From assembly GCA_003153125.1 (NCBI GenBank), contig PLWW01000123.1, positions 10,463-71,221 of the forward strand: a stretch of DNA of 60,759 nt, written 5' to 3'. The notes under the pieces are model-generated. The model saw only the letters and a program-made list of their open reading frames with translations, made no database searches and had not been told where the DNA came from. The stretch is from Candidatus Dormiibacterota bacterium. GTDB taxonomy: Bacteria > Chloroflexota > Dormibacteria > Aeolococcales > Aeolococcaceae. Positions within the stretch are counted from its first letter, which is position 1, and the number at the start of each line of letters is the position of its first letter. A program made the position numbers and the translations under genes. Below, in pieces: positions 25,601 to 34,048 of this stretch.

Positions 25601-26634
25601 TGGTCGGTTCGATCTTCGATGCCCTCGGCGTTCCCTTCCAGCTCTGCCTCGAGGGCCTCACCCACTTCTTCAACGCCATCGGCCCGCTGGCCACGGTGGG
25701 TTCCTTCGGCCTGGCGGTCATCGCCACCACGATCATCATCCGTGGCGCCCTGTTCCCCATCTTCGGCTGGCAGCTGAAGACCAGCCGCCGCATCCAGGCG
25801 GAGCAGCGTCTGATCGCCCCACAACTCGCTGAGCTGCGCAAAAAATACAAGAAGGAACCACAGAAGCTCAGCGAGGAGATGAAGAAGCTCTACGCGGAGC
25901 ACCAGGTGTCGCCCTTCAGCAGCCTGTCGGGCTGCCTTCCCGCCCTGGTGCAGGCACCGGTGCTGATCGGTCTCTACCGCGGCATCACCGCTGCCACGAG
26001 CAACCTGCCCAAGGGCACAGGCCTCGGCTTCCTGTGGATCACGAACGTGTCCGAGTCGGGAGTGAAGCAGTGCTGCACCGTGGCCGGGAAGACCGACTAC
26101 CTGCAGGTCCTCGCCCACCCGGCCGCGCTGATCCTGCCCCTGCTGGCGGCCATTCTCACCTTCGCGCAGTCGCGAATGATGATGCCGCCGCAGCGGCCGG
26201 ACATGACCGACCAGGAACGCACCATGGCCAACGTGACCAAGCAGATGTCGGTCCTCTTCCCGCTGATCATCTTCTGGCTGAGCCTCAACTTCCCGCAGGG
26301 CCTTGCGCTGTACTGGGTCACCGGCACGCTGTTCATGGTTCTCCAGCAGTACCACCTCGTCGGATGGGGATCGTTGAAGGTGCCAGAGTGGTTTCCCGGC
26401 GCCGGCCGGGTCACCGCTCTCTCCTACCCCAAGCAACCACCGCCACGGGCGCCAAGGGCCACGGCGTCGGCGGCCACCAACGGAGCCGTCGCGCCAGACG
26501 GCAACGGCCGCGCGCCGTCGCGCCGGCGGGGCAGCGGTCCTGCCGTCCCGGCTCCAGCGCCGCTCGTCGCGGGTGCGGTCAACGCCCCCCCGGCGCGACC
26601 CCCCAAGAAACGCACCAACAAGCGCCGTCGCTAG
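25597..26634 (+). CDS. yidC: Membrane protein insertase YidC
   Basis: A 345-aa Oxa1/YidC insertase. The core starts with a hydrophobic helix, then TTIIIRGALFPIFGWQLKTSRR with the conserved hydrophilic-groove Arg, a coiled cytoplasmic loop (KKYKKEPQKLSEEMKKLY), and LPALVQAPVLIGLYRGI. Two further helices follow (IFWLSLNFPQGLALYWVTGTLF). It lacks the large periplasmic domain of proteobacterial YidC. The C-terminal 90 residues are a Pro/Ala-rich, strongly basic tail (PPKKRTNKRRR) likely to contact the ribosome. Confidence 0.94.
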   Translation: MMVGSIFDALGVPFQLCLEGLTHFFNAIGPLATVGSFGLAVIATTIIIRGALFPIFGWQLKTSRRIQAEQRLIAPQLAELRKKYKKEPQKLSEEMKKLYAEHQVSPFSSLSGCLPALVQAPVLIGLYRGITAATSNLPKGTGLGFLWITNVSESGVKQCCTVAGKTDYLQVLAHPAALILPLLAAILTFAQSRMMMPPQRPDMTDQERTMANVTKQMSVLFPLIIFWLSLNFPQGLALYWVTGTLFMVLQQYHLVGWGSLKVPEWFPGAGRVTALSYPKQPPPRAPRATASAATNGAVAPDGNGRAPSRRRGSGPAVPAPAPLVAGAVNAPPARPPKKRTNKRRR

Positions 26635-26658
26635 GCAGCGGAGGCTGAGGAGATCAAC

Positions 26659-27402
26659 GTGAACGACACCGAGCAGGCGCCGGCCCACTCCGCCGCGCCC
26701 GGCGTCGAGGGCACCGGCGTCACCGTCGACGAGGCCACGGCCACCGCCCTCGCCCAGCTCGGCGCGGAGCGTCACGAGGTCGTCGTCGACGTGATCTCCC
26801 GGGGTGGTGCGCGCCCGGCGCCGGGGGAGTACCTCTCGTCCAGTGCCGCCCGTGTTCGGGTGAGCCGTCTCGACGACCACACCGCTCGCGGCCGCGACCT
26901 GCTCGGCTCACTTCTCGAGGCCATGGAGATCCCGGCGCGCGTCTCGGTGCGTCGTGGCACCAGCCCTCGCGCGGGCGAGGCGGAGGCGCCACTGATCCTC
27001 GAGGTGTCCGGTGACGACCTCGGCCTGCTCATCGGCTGGCGCGGGGAGACGCTGCGGGCGCTCCAGACCACCCTCAACCTGATGATGGGCGACGACCACG
27101 CAGAGGGCCAGGGAGGTCGCCTCATCCTCGACGTCGAGCGCTACCGCGCACGCCGCGAGGACCAGGTCCGCGAGCTCGCCCAGCGGCTCGCGGAGCGCGT
27201 CAGGGTGAGCGGCGAGCGTTACACCCTCGACCCCATGCACGCCTACGAGCGCCGCATCATCCACCTGACCCTGCAGGACGACCCCGGGGTGCGCACCGAG
27301 AGCAGCGGCCAGGAGCCGGCGCGTCGCGTGGTCATCCATCCCACCGGCTCTTCCCAGGGTGGCCTGGCAGCCCGGCCGGAACGGGGGCGCGGGCGCTGGT
27401 AG
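26659..27402 (+). CDS. jag: RNA-binding protein Jag/KhpB
   Basis: A 247-aa RNA-binding protein with a Jag_N region (about 18-60), a KH domain with the GxxG loop in LLIGWRGETLRALQTTLNLMM (about 120-150), and an R3H domain with MHAYERRIIHLTLQDDP. KhpB works with KhpA in RNA control linked to cell division and envelope growth. GAGGAG lies about 7 nt before the GTG start. The C-terminal tail is basic. Confidence 0.92.
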   Translation: MNDTEQAPAHSAAPGVEGTGVTVDEATATALAQLGAERHEVVVDVISRGGARPAPGEYLSSSAARVRVSRLDDHTARGRDLLGSLLEAMEIPARVSVRRGTSPRAGEAEAPLILEVSGDDLGLLIGWRGETLRALQTTLNLMMGDDHAEGQGGRLILDVERYRARREDQVRELAQRLAERVRVSGERYTLDPMHAYERRIIHLTLQDDPGVRTESSGQEPARRVVIHPTGSSQGGLAARPERGRGRW

Positions 27403-27449
27403 CCACGGCCGCCGACCGCGGCCACGTCCGGACCATCCTGGACGGAGGA

Positions 27450-28685
27450 GTGCGCTTGCTCGCCGCCCCCATGCGTGAGCGCGCCTCGGTGAGCATCGCC
27501 TTCATGTTCGGCACCGGCTCACGCGTCGAGAAGCCCGACGAGTGCGGACTCGCCCACTTCATCGAGCACATGGTCTTCAAGGGTGGCGCGGCGTACCCCA
27601 CCGCGCGCCGGATCAGTGAGGCGATCGAGGGCGTTGGGGGCACCATCAACGCCTCCACGGACCGGGAGGCGACGATCTTCTGGGCCAAGGTCCCTGCCGA
27701 CCGTGTCGACGTCGCCGTGGCCGTTCTCGGCGACATGCTGCTCTCGCCATGCTTCCGCGAGGAGGACGTCGAGCGTGAGCGGCAGGTCGTGATCGAAGAG
27801 CTGCGCATGTACGAGGACAGCCCCCAGGACCACGTGCACACCCTCTTCGACGCCATCATGTGGCCGGACCACCCCCTCGGCTGGGACGTCGCCGGAACCG
27901 AGGCCACGGTCACGTCCTTCACGGCGGCGGACTGCCGCCGCCATCTGCGACGCCACTACCAAGGCCGCGACCTCGTCGTTTCCGTCGCCGGAGCTCTCGA
28001 CACCGACCGAGTGGCAGAACTGGTGACCGGCGCCCTGGCCGGCTGGCCCGTCCACGAAGGCTCTGCCGCCGTCCCTCTGCCCGCTGCGGATCCCACGGGC
28101 GCGGCGGTGAGCGTGCTCGACCGCCGCGCCGGACAGGCCAACATCGTGCTCGGCGCGCGCGCGCCCTCGTACCGCGATGAGCGCCGCTTCACCGCCGACA
28201 TCCTCAACGTCGTGCTCGGCGAGGGGATGTCGAGCCGGCTGTTCCTCGAACTGCGCGAGGAGCGCGCCCTCGCCTACGACGTGCATTCCTTTCTCACCAG
28301 GGTTGCCGACAGCGGGACCCTGGCCATCTCGCTCGGCTGCGAGCCCAAGCGCGCCCTGGTGGCAATCCGTGCCGCGGTCGACGAGCTGAGGCGGCTCGCC
28401 ACCGATCCTGTGCCGGCGGCAGAGCTGGAGAGGGCCAAGGAGTACGCACGCGGCCGACTCTCGGTCCAGCTGGAGAGCACATCGGCGCTGTGCAACCACC
28501 TCGGCCAGCAGGAGCTGCTGACCGGCGAGATCCTCCTCGCCGAGGACATCGCCGAGCGCCTTGTCGGCGTTGACGCCGAAGCGATCCGCTCCCTGGCGGC
28601 CGACATTCTCGGCGGCGGTCTGCGCGCCGCGGTGATCGGCCCCTTCCGCAAGCCCGACCCGTTCCTCGAGGCCCTCAACGCCTGA
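27450..28685 (+). CDS. M16-family zinc metallopeptidase
   Basis: A processing-protease-like enzyme of about 411 aa. The inverted zinc motif [11 protein letters not shown] (HxxEH) lies near residue 47 with the distal Glu about 75 residues on, in [16 protein letters not shown]. The C-terminal half-domain has the [17 protein letters not shown] pair. The GTG at 27450 cuts off the usual first strand: the preceding codons encode TILDGG, which matches the family, so translation may begin upstream, perhaps at a CTG (27396) overlapping the jag stop. Its substrates are unknown. Confidence 0.88.
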   Translation: MRLLAAPMRERASVSIAFMFGTGSRVEKPDECGLAHFIEHMVFKGGAAYPTARRISEAIEGVGGTINASTDREATIFWAKVPADRVDVAVAVLGDMLLSPCFREEDVERERQVVIEELRMYEDSPQDHVHTLFDAIMWPDHPLGWDVAGTEATVTSFTAADCRRHLRRHYQGRDLVVSVAGALDTDRVAELVTGALAGWPVHEGSAAVPLPAADPTGAAVSVLDRRAGQANIVLGARAPSYRDERRFTADILNVVLGEGMSSRLFLELREERALAYDVHSFLTRVADSGTLAISLGCEPKRALVAIRAAVDELRRLATDPVPAAELERAKEYARGRLSVQLESTSALCNHLGQQELLTGEILLAEDIAERLVGVDAEAIRSLAADILGGGLRAAVIGPFRKPDPFLEALNA

Positions 28686-28722
28686 ACGCGACCCCGGCGG
28701 TGGCAGGGTGGCGGCGTTCGGA

Positions 28723-28728
28723 TATGGT
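28723..28728 (+). promoter_or_regulatory. -10 element (TATGGT) for ndk
   Basis: It lies about 33 nt before the ndk ATG. Confidence 0.35.
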
Positions 28729-28761
28729 GGCCGTCGCGTCCATCCGCCTGTAGAGATCACC

Positions 28762-29223
28762 ATGCACACAGAGCGAACCCTGGTGCTGATCAAGCCCGAT
28801 GCGGTCCAGCGCGGGCTGATCGGCGAGATCATCACCCGCTTCGAGCGGCGCGGCCTCCACCCGGCCGCCATCAAGCTGATGACGGTCACCACCGAGCTTG
28901 CGGAGCGCCACTATGCCGAGCACCGCGAGCGGCCCTTCTTCCCCGGCCTGCTCGAGTTCATCACCTCGTCACCGGTGGTGGCGATGGCGTGGGAGGGCCC
29001 CGGCGCCGTGGCGCTCGTCCGCTCGATGATGGGCACCACCGACCCCGCCGGCTCCCCACCGGGCACCATCCGCGGTGACCTCGCGGTGAGCCTGGCGATG
29101 AACGTCATCCACGGCAGCGACTCGGTGGAGAGCGCCGCACGCGAGGTGTCCATCTTCTTCTCCGACGCTGAACTGGTCGACTGGGAGAACAGCGCCGCCG
29201 CCTGGGTCGTCGCCGAGGACTGA
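28762..29223 (+). CDS. ndk: Nucleoside diphosphate kinase
   Basis: It balances nucleoside triphosphates by moving the gamma-phosphate between nucleotides through a phospho-His. The 153-aa protein has [19 protein letters not shown] at the N-terminus and the active site [12 protein letters not shown] with the catalytic His. It is slightly longer than most bacterial Ndk but otherwise normal. The ATG at 28762 matches the family start. Confidence 0.95.
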   Translation: MHTERTLVLIKPDAVQRGLIGEIITRFERRGLHPAAIKLMTVTTELAERHYAEHRERPFFPGLLEFITSSPVVAMAWEGPGAVALVRSMMGTTDPAGSPPGTIRGDLAVSLAMNVIHGSDSVESAAREVSIFFSDAELVDWENSAAAWVVAED

Positions 29224-29239
29224 CCGCCCCTCGAGGCGG
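29224..29239. terminator. Short hairpin between convergent ndk and lepB
   Basis: CCGCC and GGCGG flank a 6-nt loop in the 20-nt gap between the two stop codons. There is no T-run, so termination is only suggested. Confidence 0.3.
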
Positions 29240-29243
29240 CCGT

Positions 29244-30008
29244 TCAGGCGCGAGCGGCGCCCGCGCGGTGACGCTGGCGCCGCCGCCGCCGCCACGACAG
29301 AAGGGCACCGCCCGGCAGCGCCAGGACGACTGCCGCTGCGGCCGGAGTGTCGAAGAGCAGGGCCGAGGGGTCGGTGACCAGCGTCGGCCCGCCGCCCAGC
29401 CCGAAGTGGGCGAAGGGCAGCACCCGCACGAATGCCTTGGCGAGGACGTTCTTGCGGGGAACGAGGCCGAAGCTTCTGGAGTCGCTGGACTTGTTGCGGT
29501 TGTCGCCCATCACGAAATACTCGCCGGCGGGGATGCTGATCGCCTCCGCAACCGACGATGCCGTGCCACCGGGGAGACAGCAGTAGTTCATCGTGTCCCA
29601 TGCCTCCGGGAGATACGGCTCCTTGACGCGCTGCCAGGGTCCGCCGCCGCCCGGCTTGATGAGCAGCGCCGTCGGCGTCTGCGCACCGTCGATCTCGAGC
29701 GTGTCGCCGGGAACGCCGATCACGCGCTTGATGAAATCCTTGGTGGGATCGGTCGGCGGGATGAGCACGACGATGTCCCCGCGCTGCGGATCCCCGAAGT
29801 AGTAGGAGATCTTGCTGGCGAGGAGAAGGTCGTTGTTCTGCAGGGTGCCGACCATGCTCTCGCCATCGACGCGCACCGTCTGGAGGGCGCTCCAGATGGC
29901 CACGTAGAGAACGAGCGCGATGATGACCACCTCGAGGACGTCACGGACGAGGCCGTGAGGGCGGCGCCCCCACCACGGCCTGGAGATCGGGGTGGGTTCT
30001 GGCTGCAC
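29244..30008 (-). CDS. lepB: Signal peptidase I
   Basis: It cleaves signal peptides from exported proteins at the outer face of the membrane. The 254-aa protein has an N-terminal anchor helix (VLEVVIIALVLYVAIWSAL). The catalytic Ser is in DGESMVGTLQNND (a variant of the usual SMxPTL) and the Lys is in KDFIKRVIGVPGD. The GEYFVMGDNRNKSSDSR block follows. A second helix near the C-terminus (LLFDTPAAAAVVLALPGGALL) ends in a basic tail. The GTG start has a perfect TATAAT 8 nt upstream. Confidence 0.93.
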   Translation of the reverse strand: MQPEPTPISRPWWGRRPHGLVRDVLEVVIIALVLYVAIWSALQTVRVDGESMVGTLQNNDLLLASKISYYFGDPQRGDIVVLIPPTDPTKDFIKRVIGVPGDTLEIDGAQTPTALLIKPGGGGPWQRVKEPYLPEAWDTMNYCCLPGGTASSVAEAISIPAGEYFVMGDNRNKSSDSRSFGLVPRKNVLAKAFVRVLPFAHFGLGGGPTLVTDPSALLFDTPAAAAVVLALPGGALLSWRRRRRQRHRAGAARA

Positions 30009-30016
30009 GCGTCGTG

Positions 30017-30022
30017 ATTATA
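30017..30022 (-). promoter_or_regulatory. -10 element (TATAAT), leaderless lepB
   Basis: A consensus hexamer ends 8 nt before the GTG at 30008. No -35 hexamer is obvious. Confidence 0.6.
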
Positions 30023-30228
30023 CGGAGGCCCCCCCGCGCCGCCCGCGCGGAACCGCAGCGACCCCGGCGGCGAGCCGCCGTGATGGCGCCGGCACGGTCA
30101 CCGCTGCAGTGATCGATGCAGCGGCGCCCCTCCCCAGGCGGGCGCTGACGTCGTGGTGTCCACGCTGCCACAATGGACAGCGGCTCCGCGGGAGCAGTGC
30201 GTCATCCAGACAACAGGCGAGGAACACG

Positions 30229-30858
30229 ATGGCTCTGCTGACACAAACGCCGTACAAGGCACGCGAGTTCGACCTCTCCGGCCTGGTCGGCATCTCCGAC
30301 AGGACGCTCGAGACCCACTTCGGTCTTTATGCCGGGTATGTCAAAAACACGAACACACTCAACGAGCAGCTCGTTGAGCTGACCCGGGCCGGCAAGGTGG
30401 GAAGCCTGTCGTACGCTGAGCTCACCCGCCGGCTCGGCTTCGAATACAACGGCATGGTGCTGCACGAGTGGTACTTCGGCAACATGACCAAGAACGGTAA
30501 CGGCGGCGAGATCTCCAGCTCCTCCGACCTCGGCCGCGCCCTCGGCGAGTCGTTCGGCGACCTCGAGACCTGGCGCAAGGACTTTGTCGGTGTGGGCGGC
30601 ATGCGCGGCGTCGGCTGGGCGGTCACCTATCTCGACCCAGCCACGGGCCGTCTCAGCAACCACTGGATCACCCTGCACGAGGATGGCAACATCGCCGGCT
30701 TCAAGCCGATCGTGGTGATGGATGTCTGGGAGCACGCCTTCCTGCTCGACTACAAGCCGGCGGAGCGCCCCAAGTACATCGAATCGTTCCTCGCCAACCT
30801 CGACGTCAGCGCCGCAGAGGCGAGACTGGCGGGGACGCTCGGCCGGCCGGTCGGCTGA
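30229..30858 (+). CDS. Fe/Mn superoxide dismutase
   Basis: A 209-aa cytoplasmic enzyme that converts superoxide to hydrogen peroxide and oxygen. Metal ligands are recognisable: the N-terminal His (ETHFGLYAGY), the His in VLHEWYFGNM, and the Asp and His in VVMDVWEHAFLLDY. The fold matches the Fe/Mn family, but metal choice cannot be read with certainty, and the VLHEWYF segment is unlike the common H-N-x-x-F form. GCGAGGA precedes the ATG. A CACAAT hexamer near 30170 may be its -10. Confidence 0.88.
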   Translation: MALLTQTPYKAREFDLSGLVGISDRTLETHFGLYAGYVKNTNTLNEQLVELTRAGKVGSLSYAELTRRLGFEYNGMVLHEWYFGNMTKNGNGGEISSSSDLGRALGESFGDLETWRKDFVGVGGMRGVGWAVTYLDPATGRLSNHWITLHEDGNIAGFKPIVVMDVWEHAFLLDYKPAERPKYIESFLANLDVSAAEARLAGTLGRPVG

Positions 30859-30871
30859 GCACTCACGCAGG

Positions 30872-31795
30872 TCAGAGCGGCGCGCCGCCCAGCTTGAGGT
30901 AGAGCGCATCGAGGTCCTCGTCGTCGTGGAATGCCACGACCACGCGGCCTCCCCTGCCCCTGCGTTCGACGTCCACCGGCAACCCGACGGCGGCCTCCAG
31001 GCCGCGCCGAAGCGCCTCGTCGTCGGGACTGAGGGGGGGCCGCGCAATGGCGGCGCGGGGTGACGGCGCACGTCCCTGCGCAGCCTGCACGGCGGTTTCC
31101 GTCTGGCGCACGGACCAGCCCTGTTCGATTGCTCGCCTCGCCATCAACTCCTGCCTCTCGTCGTCGCTCAGGCCGAGCAGGGCGCGAGCGTGGCCGGCGC
31201 TGAGCGTCCCCTGGGCGACGGCTCGCTGTATCGGGGCAGGGAGGGCGAGGAGTCGGATGGTGTTGGAGATGGCTGGACGGCTGCGTCCGAGGCGCAGGGC
31301 GATGGCCTCGTGCGACATCCCAAAGGTGTCGGCCATCCGCGAGTAGGCGGCCGCCTCCTCCATGGGGCTGAGGTCGGCGCGGGCGAGGTTCTCGGTGAGG
31401 GCGGTCTCGAGCGACTGCCGCGCCGACTCCGCCGCGGGGCGGACGATCGCCTGGATCAGGGGCAGGCCGGCGAGGCGCACCGCGCGAAGCCGTCGTTCGC
31501 CGGCCACGAGGCGGTACGGCGGCCCGGCACCCTCCACGACGATGGGATGCAGGAGCCCGTGGGTCCGGATGGATTCCCCCAGGGCGACAAGGGCGGCGGC
31601 GTCAAAATCACGGCGCGGTTGCTCCGGGTTGGGCTCCACAAGCGCGGGATCGACCTCGATCAGGGCGGCGACGTCGCCCGGGGGATGGGCGGGGCGCTCG
31701 GCGGCTGCGTCAGGAGCCGGGCCGAGCAGGGCGTCCAGGCCGCGGCCGAGGCCCCGGCGCCGTGGACCGCTGTACCCGGGGTGCTGTGTGGTCAC
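30872..31795 (-). CDS. parB: Chromosome partitioning protein ParB
   Basis: A CTP-dependent clamp that loads at parS and organises the origin region. The 307-aa protein has the N-terminal RRGLGRGLDALLG patch that stimulates ParA, the CTPase motif LVAGERRLRAVRLAGL, and TENLARADLSPMEEAAAYSRM. The helix-turn-helix is MSHEAIALRLGRSRPAISNTIRLL. A short C-terminal dimerisation domain ends the protein. The GTG overlaps the parA stop. Confidence 0.95.
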   Translation of the reverse strand: MTTQHPGYSGPRRRGLGRGLDALLGPAPDAAAERPAHPPGDVAALIEVDPALVEPNPEQPRRDFDAAALVALGESIRTHGLLHPIVVEGAGPPYRLVAGERRLRAVRLAGLPLIQAIVRPAAESARQSLETALTENLARADLSPMEEAAAYSRMADTFGMSHEAIALRLGRSRPAISNTIRLLALPAPIQRAVAQGTLSAGHARALLGLSDDERQELMARRAIEQGWSVRQTETAVQAAQGRAPSPRAAIARPPLSPDDEALRRGLEAAVGLPVDVERRGRGGRVVVAFHDDEDLDALYLKLGGAPL

Positions 31796-32601
31796 GTCGC
31801 CGCCCCCGCCGCGAGCGCGCTGCGCTGTCGCTCCCGTTCGGCCAGGCGCAGGTCGAGGTTGGCGGCCAGCTCCGCGTAGGCCAGCGCGCCTCGGCAGGTG
31901 GGGTCGTAGAGGTCCACGGGCAGGCCGTGGCTGGGGGCTTCGCTGAGGCGGACGTTGCGCGGGATGAGGGGAAGCAGGAGCTCGTCGGCGAACCTGGCCC
32001 TCACCTCGTCGACGACCTGGTGAGCCAGGGCGAGGCGACCGTCGAACAGCGTCATCACGATGCCCGCGATGCGCAGCTGGGGGTTGAGCTCACGGCGGAG
32101 CAGGCTGAGCGTGTGGGTCAGCAGGCCCAGGCCCTCGAGAGCGTAGAACTCGCACTGGATGGGCACGAGCAGCGCGCCGGCCGCGGTGGCGGCGTTGACG
32201 GTGAGCAACCCCAGGCTGGGCGGGCAGTCGATGAGGATGTAGTCGACGTTGTCGACGCCCTCGAGCGCATAGGCAAGACGGCGCTCGCGAACCGGAAGCT
32301 CGATCATCTCGATCTCGGCGCCGGCCAGGTTGAGGTCGGCCGGGACGAGCTCGAGGCCGGGCACCACCGTCTGGATGCGCGCCTCCGCGATGGGCCGGCC
32401 GGACACGATCACGTCGTAGCTGGTGCCATGCACAGCCGAGCGATCGACCCCCAGGCCCGAGGTGGCATTGGCCTGAGGATCGATGTCGATGATGAGCACC
32501 CTCCGCCCCTTCGCCGCCAGGGCGGAGCCGACGTTGATGGTGGTCGTCGTCTTGCCGACGCCCCCCTTCTGATTGGCAACGGCCAGGACATGCGGAGCCA
32601 C
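31792..32601 (-). CDS. parA: Chromosome partitioning ATPase ParA/Soj
   Basis: A Walker-type ATPase that moves ParB-parS complexes and, as Soj, can also modulate DnaA. The 269-aa protein has the deviant Walker A ANQKGGVGKTTTTINVGSAL, IDIDPQANATSGLG and the Walker B region YILIDCPPSLGLLTVNA. The GTG start follows a GATAAT hexamer by 7 nt. It forms an operon with parB. Confidence 0.95.
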   Translation of the reverse strand: MAPHVLAVANQKGGVGKTTTTINVGSALAAKGRRVLIIDIDPQANATSGLGVDRSAVHGTSYDVIVSGRPIAEARIQTVVPGLELVPADLNLAGAEIEMIELPVRERRLAYALEGVDNVDYILIDCPPSLGLLTVNAATAAGALLVPIQCEFYALEGLGLLTHTLSLLRRELNPQLRIAGIVMTLFDGRLALAHQVVDEVRARFADELLLPLIPRNVRLSEAPSHGLPVDLYDPTCRGALAYAELAANLDLRLAERERQRSALAAGAAT

Positions 32602-32608
32602 CGCCGGA

Positions 32609-32614
32609 TTATCG
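32609..32614 (-). promoter_or_regulatory. -10 element (GATAAT), leaderless parA
   Basis: It ends 7 nt before the parA GTG at 32601. Confidence 0.5.
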
Positions 32615-32670
32615 GTTGCGGCGACGGCGTGACGCTGCCGCCTCGGGGGCCAGGAGGTTCGGCAGCGGAG

Positions 32671-32758
32671 TTATCCACCGTATCCCCAACCCGGAGGACT
32701 CGCCCTGGATGGCTCGCCGAGATCAAAATGGGGCTCCGGGAAGCCCACCTGTGGAAAA
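32671..32758. promoter_or_regulatory. Two DnaA-box-like sites upstream of parA
   Basis: TTATCCACC (32671-32679, plus strand) and TTTTCCACA (32758-32750, minus strand) each differ from TTATCCACA at one position. They lie between parA and the parS site. They may be part of the origin or a DnaA-controlled parA promoter. Confidence 0.4.
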
Positions 32759-32814
32759 CTCGTGGCGTCGGAGCGTTTGCAGGTGGCGCCGGTAGCGGAG
32801 GGGCAGGAGCACGC

Positions 32815-32828
32815 GTTCCACGTGGAAC
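32815..32828. promoter_or_regulatory. parS: parS centromere site
   Basis: GTTCCACGTGGAAC is a perfect 14-bp palindrome. It matches the core of the conserved bacterial parS (GTTTCACGTGAAAC) with symmetric changes. It lies about 210 bp upstream of parA, where chromosomal parS sites commonly cluster. I found no second copy in the window. Confidence 0.85.
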
Positions 32829-32869
32829 CGCGCGGTTCGGCGGCGCGCCGTGCGGTCGACGCCGGCTCG

Positions 32870-32875
32870 TACAAT
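32870..32875 (+). promoter_or_regulatory. -10 element (TACAAT), leaderless start
   Basis: It ends 6 nt before the GTG at 32882. Confidence 0.5.
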
Positions 32876-32881
32876 CCTCGG

Positions 32882-33529
32882 GTGCCCGCCTCCCGCGCTC
32901 ACCAGTGGCGTTTTGTGGTTGCCGCGCCCCCTCGCGAGGTCTTCGCGGTCATGGAGCAGATGATCGGCACGCCCCCATACCGGTTCGAGGTCTTGGGCGA
33001 GAACAGCGCGAGGATCGTCGAGTTCCAGCGCAACAGCCTGGTGGGGCACTGGCGCCGCGTCGACGGCGGCGGCCGCGGCGCCGGCCGCGAGCGCCAGCCA
33101 ACACGCAACCAGCGTTGGGTGACCTGCTCGGCGGTCGTGGAGGACGCCGGCACGGTCATCGAGATGGAGGCAAGCAAGGGCCGCGGCACACTGCCGCGCG
33201 CCCTCCAGTTGATAGGAGTTCTCAGCCGGGGAGCGCACGATCCGCGCACCATCTACCGAACCCGCCAGATCCCGCCGGGCCCGGTCAGCCTCGTGGCCTC
33301 CTGGGCCGGCATGGGTTATGCCCTCTACGACGCCCCTGAGCGAGCGGCGCCCCGCGGCACCGCGGTGTTCACCGCGACACGGATGGCAGCGATCCCGGGT
33401 GGCACCGCGGAGTTTGTCAAGGTGCGTCTCAGCGATGGCACCGAGGGCTACGTGGAGCGCGACCAGGTGGTGTCAGCCCCCGACCGGGCCACCCGCGAAG
33501 CAGGTCTCGAGGCGGCTCGCAACGTCTGA
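32882..33529 (+). CDS. Hypothetical protein, START-like domain plus SH3-like tail
   Basis: A 215-aa soluble protein of unknown role. The N-terminal 130 residues (WRFVVAAPPREVFAVMEQMIG, then alternating strands) look like a polyketide-cyclase/START-type ligand-binding fold. The last 60 residues (TAVFTATRMAAIPGGTAEFVKVRLSDGTEGYVERDQV) resemble a bacterial SH3-like domain. The GTG at 32882 is supported by the TACAAT just upstream. It is divergent from parA and sits beside parS. Confidence 0.7.
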   Translation: MPASRAHQWRFVVAAPPREVFAVMEQMIGTPPYRFEVLGENSARIVEFQRNSLVGHWRRVDGGGRGAGRERQPTRNQRWVTCSAVVEDAGTVIEMEASKGRGTLPRALQLIGVLSRGAHDPRTIYRTRQIPPGPVSLVASWAGMGYALYDAPERAAPRGTAVFTATRMAAIPGGTAEFVKVRLSDGTEGYVERDQVVSAPDRATREAGLEAARNV

Positions 33530-33530
33530 A

Positions 33531-33572
33531 CGCAGAGAAGCGGCGGACCCATGCTGGGTCCGCCGCTCTGCG
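33531..33572. terminator. Long hairpin after the START-like gene
   Basis: CGCAGAG, a 3-nt bulge and CGGCGGACCCA pair with TGGGTCCGCCG and CTCTGCG around a TGC loop, giving an 18-bp stem. There is no T-run on the plus strand. It could end transcription from both sides. Confidence 0.6.
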
Positions 33573-34048
33573 TCGAAGCGTCGGGGACATGCGAGACGGC
33601 CTGCGTCTCTCCAGTGCACGGGCGAGCCGCGCTACCTTGTGTCCGCCCCGGCGATCAGCCCGCCACCTCGTCGCGGGTCGGCTGAGTACTACCGGAACAA
33701 TCGGTCATGGGCAGGTCCCTCCTTTTTCCAGAGTGCCCCGTCGCCGTTCCGCGTGCGTGGGTTGAGGTTGCGGGCGACTGCGGGGCCGAGAAACGCGCCG
33801 TCAGTGTATCGAACCCCGGCGCCCCGCACCATCCCTCGACCCCGGCCACCCAATGGTTACCGCCATCGTTGGCCAGATCACTCGGCCGAGCGAGAGTTGC
33901 GGCGGCGTGTGGTCGGCTCGGTGAACGCGGCGCCAACGCGATGACGCAGCGGCTCAGCGCGGAGGCGATTCCACGCCCAGAACGCAAGGGGAATCGCCAT
34001 CTGCCACAAGCCTTTTCGCGTCGCAGCGTGGCACTTCGGCGCGCCCGG
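33573..34048. other. Non-coding gap of about 475 nt with a possible mini-gene
   Basis: No conventional gene is convincing here. The only supported items are a 17-codon minus-strand frame with a strong ribosome site and an upstream TACACT hexamer, listed separately. A GAGAC/GTCTC hairpin lies near 33590-33610. Confidence 0.5.
33655..33708 (-). CDS. Candidate 17-aa mini-protein or leader peptide
   Basis: The frame reads MTDCSGSTQPTRDEVAG. It is supported by a consensus Shine-Dalgarno (AAGGAGG, 33724-33718) 9 nt before the ATG and a TACACT -10 candidate (33808-33803), leaving a leader of about 90 nt. It points toward the strong hairpin at 33531-33572. It resembles no family I know and could be a regulatory leader peptide within a small RNA. 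Confidence 0.35.
   Translation of the reverse strand: MTDCSGSTQPTRDEVAG

Noticed and set aside
33790-33830. GGTTCGATAC-like segment resembling a tRNA T-arm
   Set aside because: The flanks do not pair as a T-stem and no acceptor or anticodon arm can be formed.
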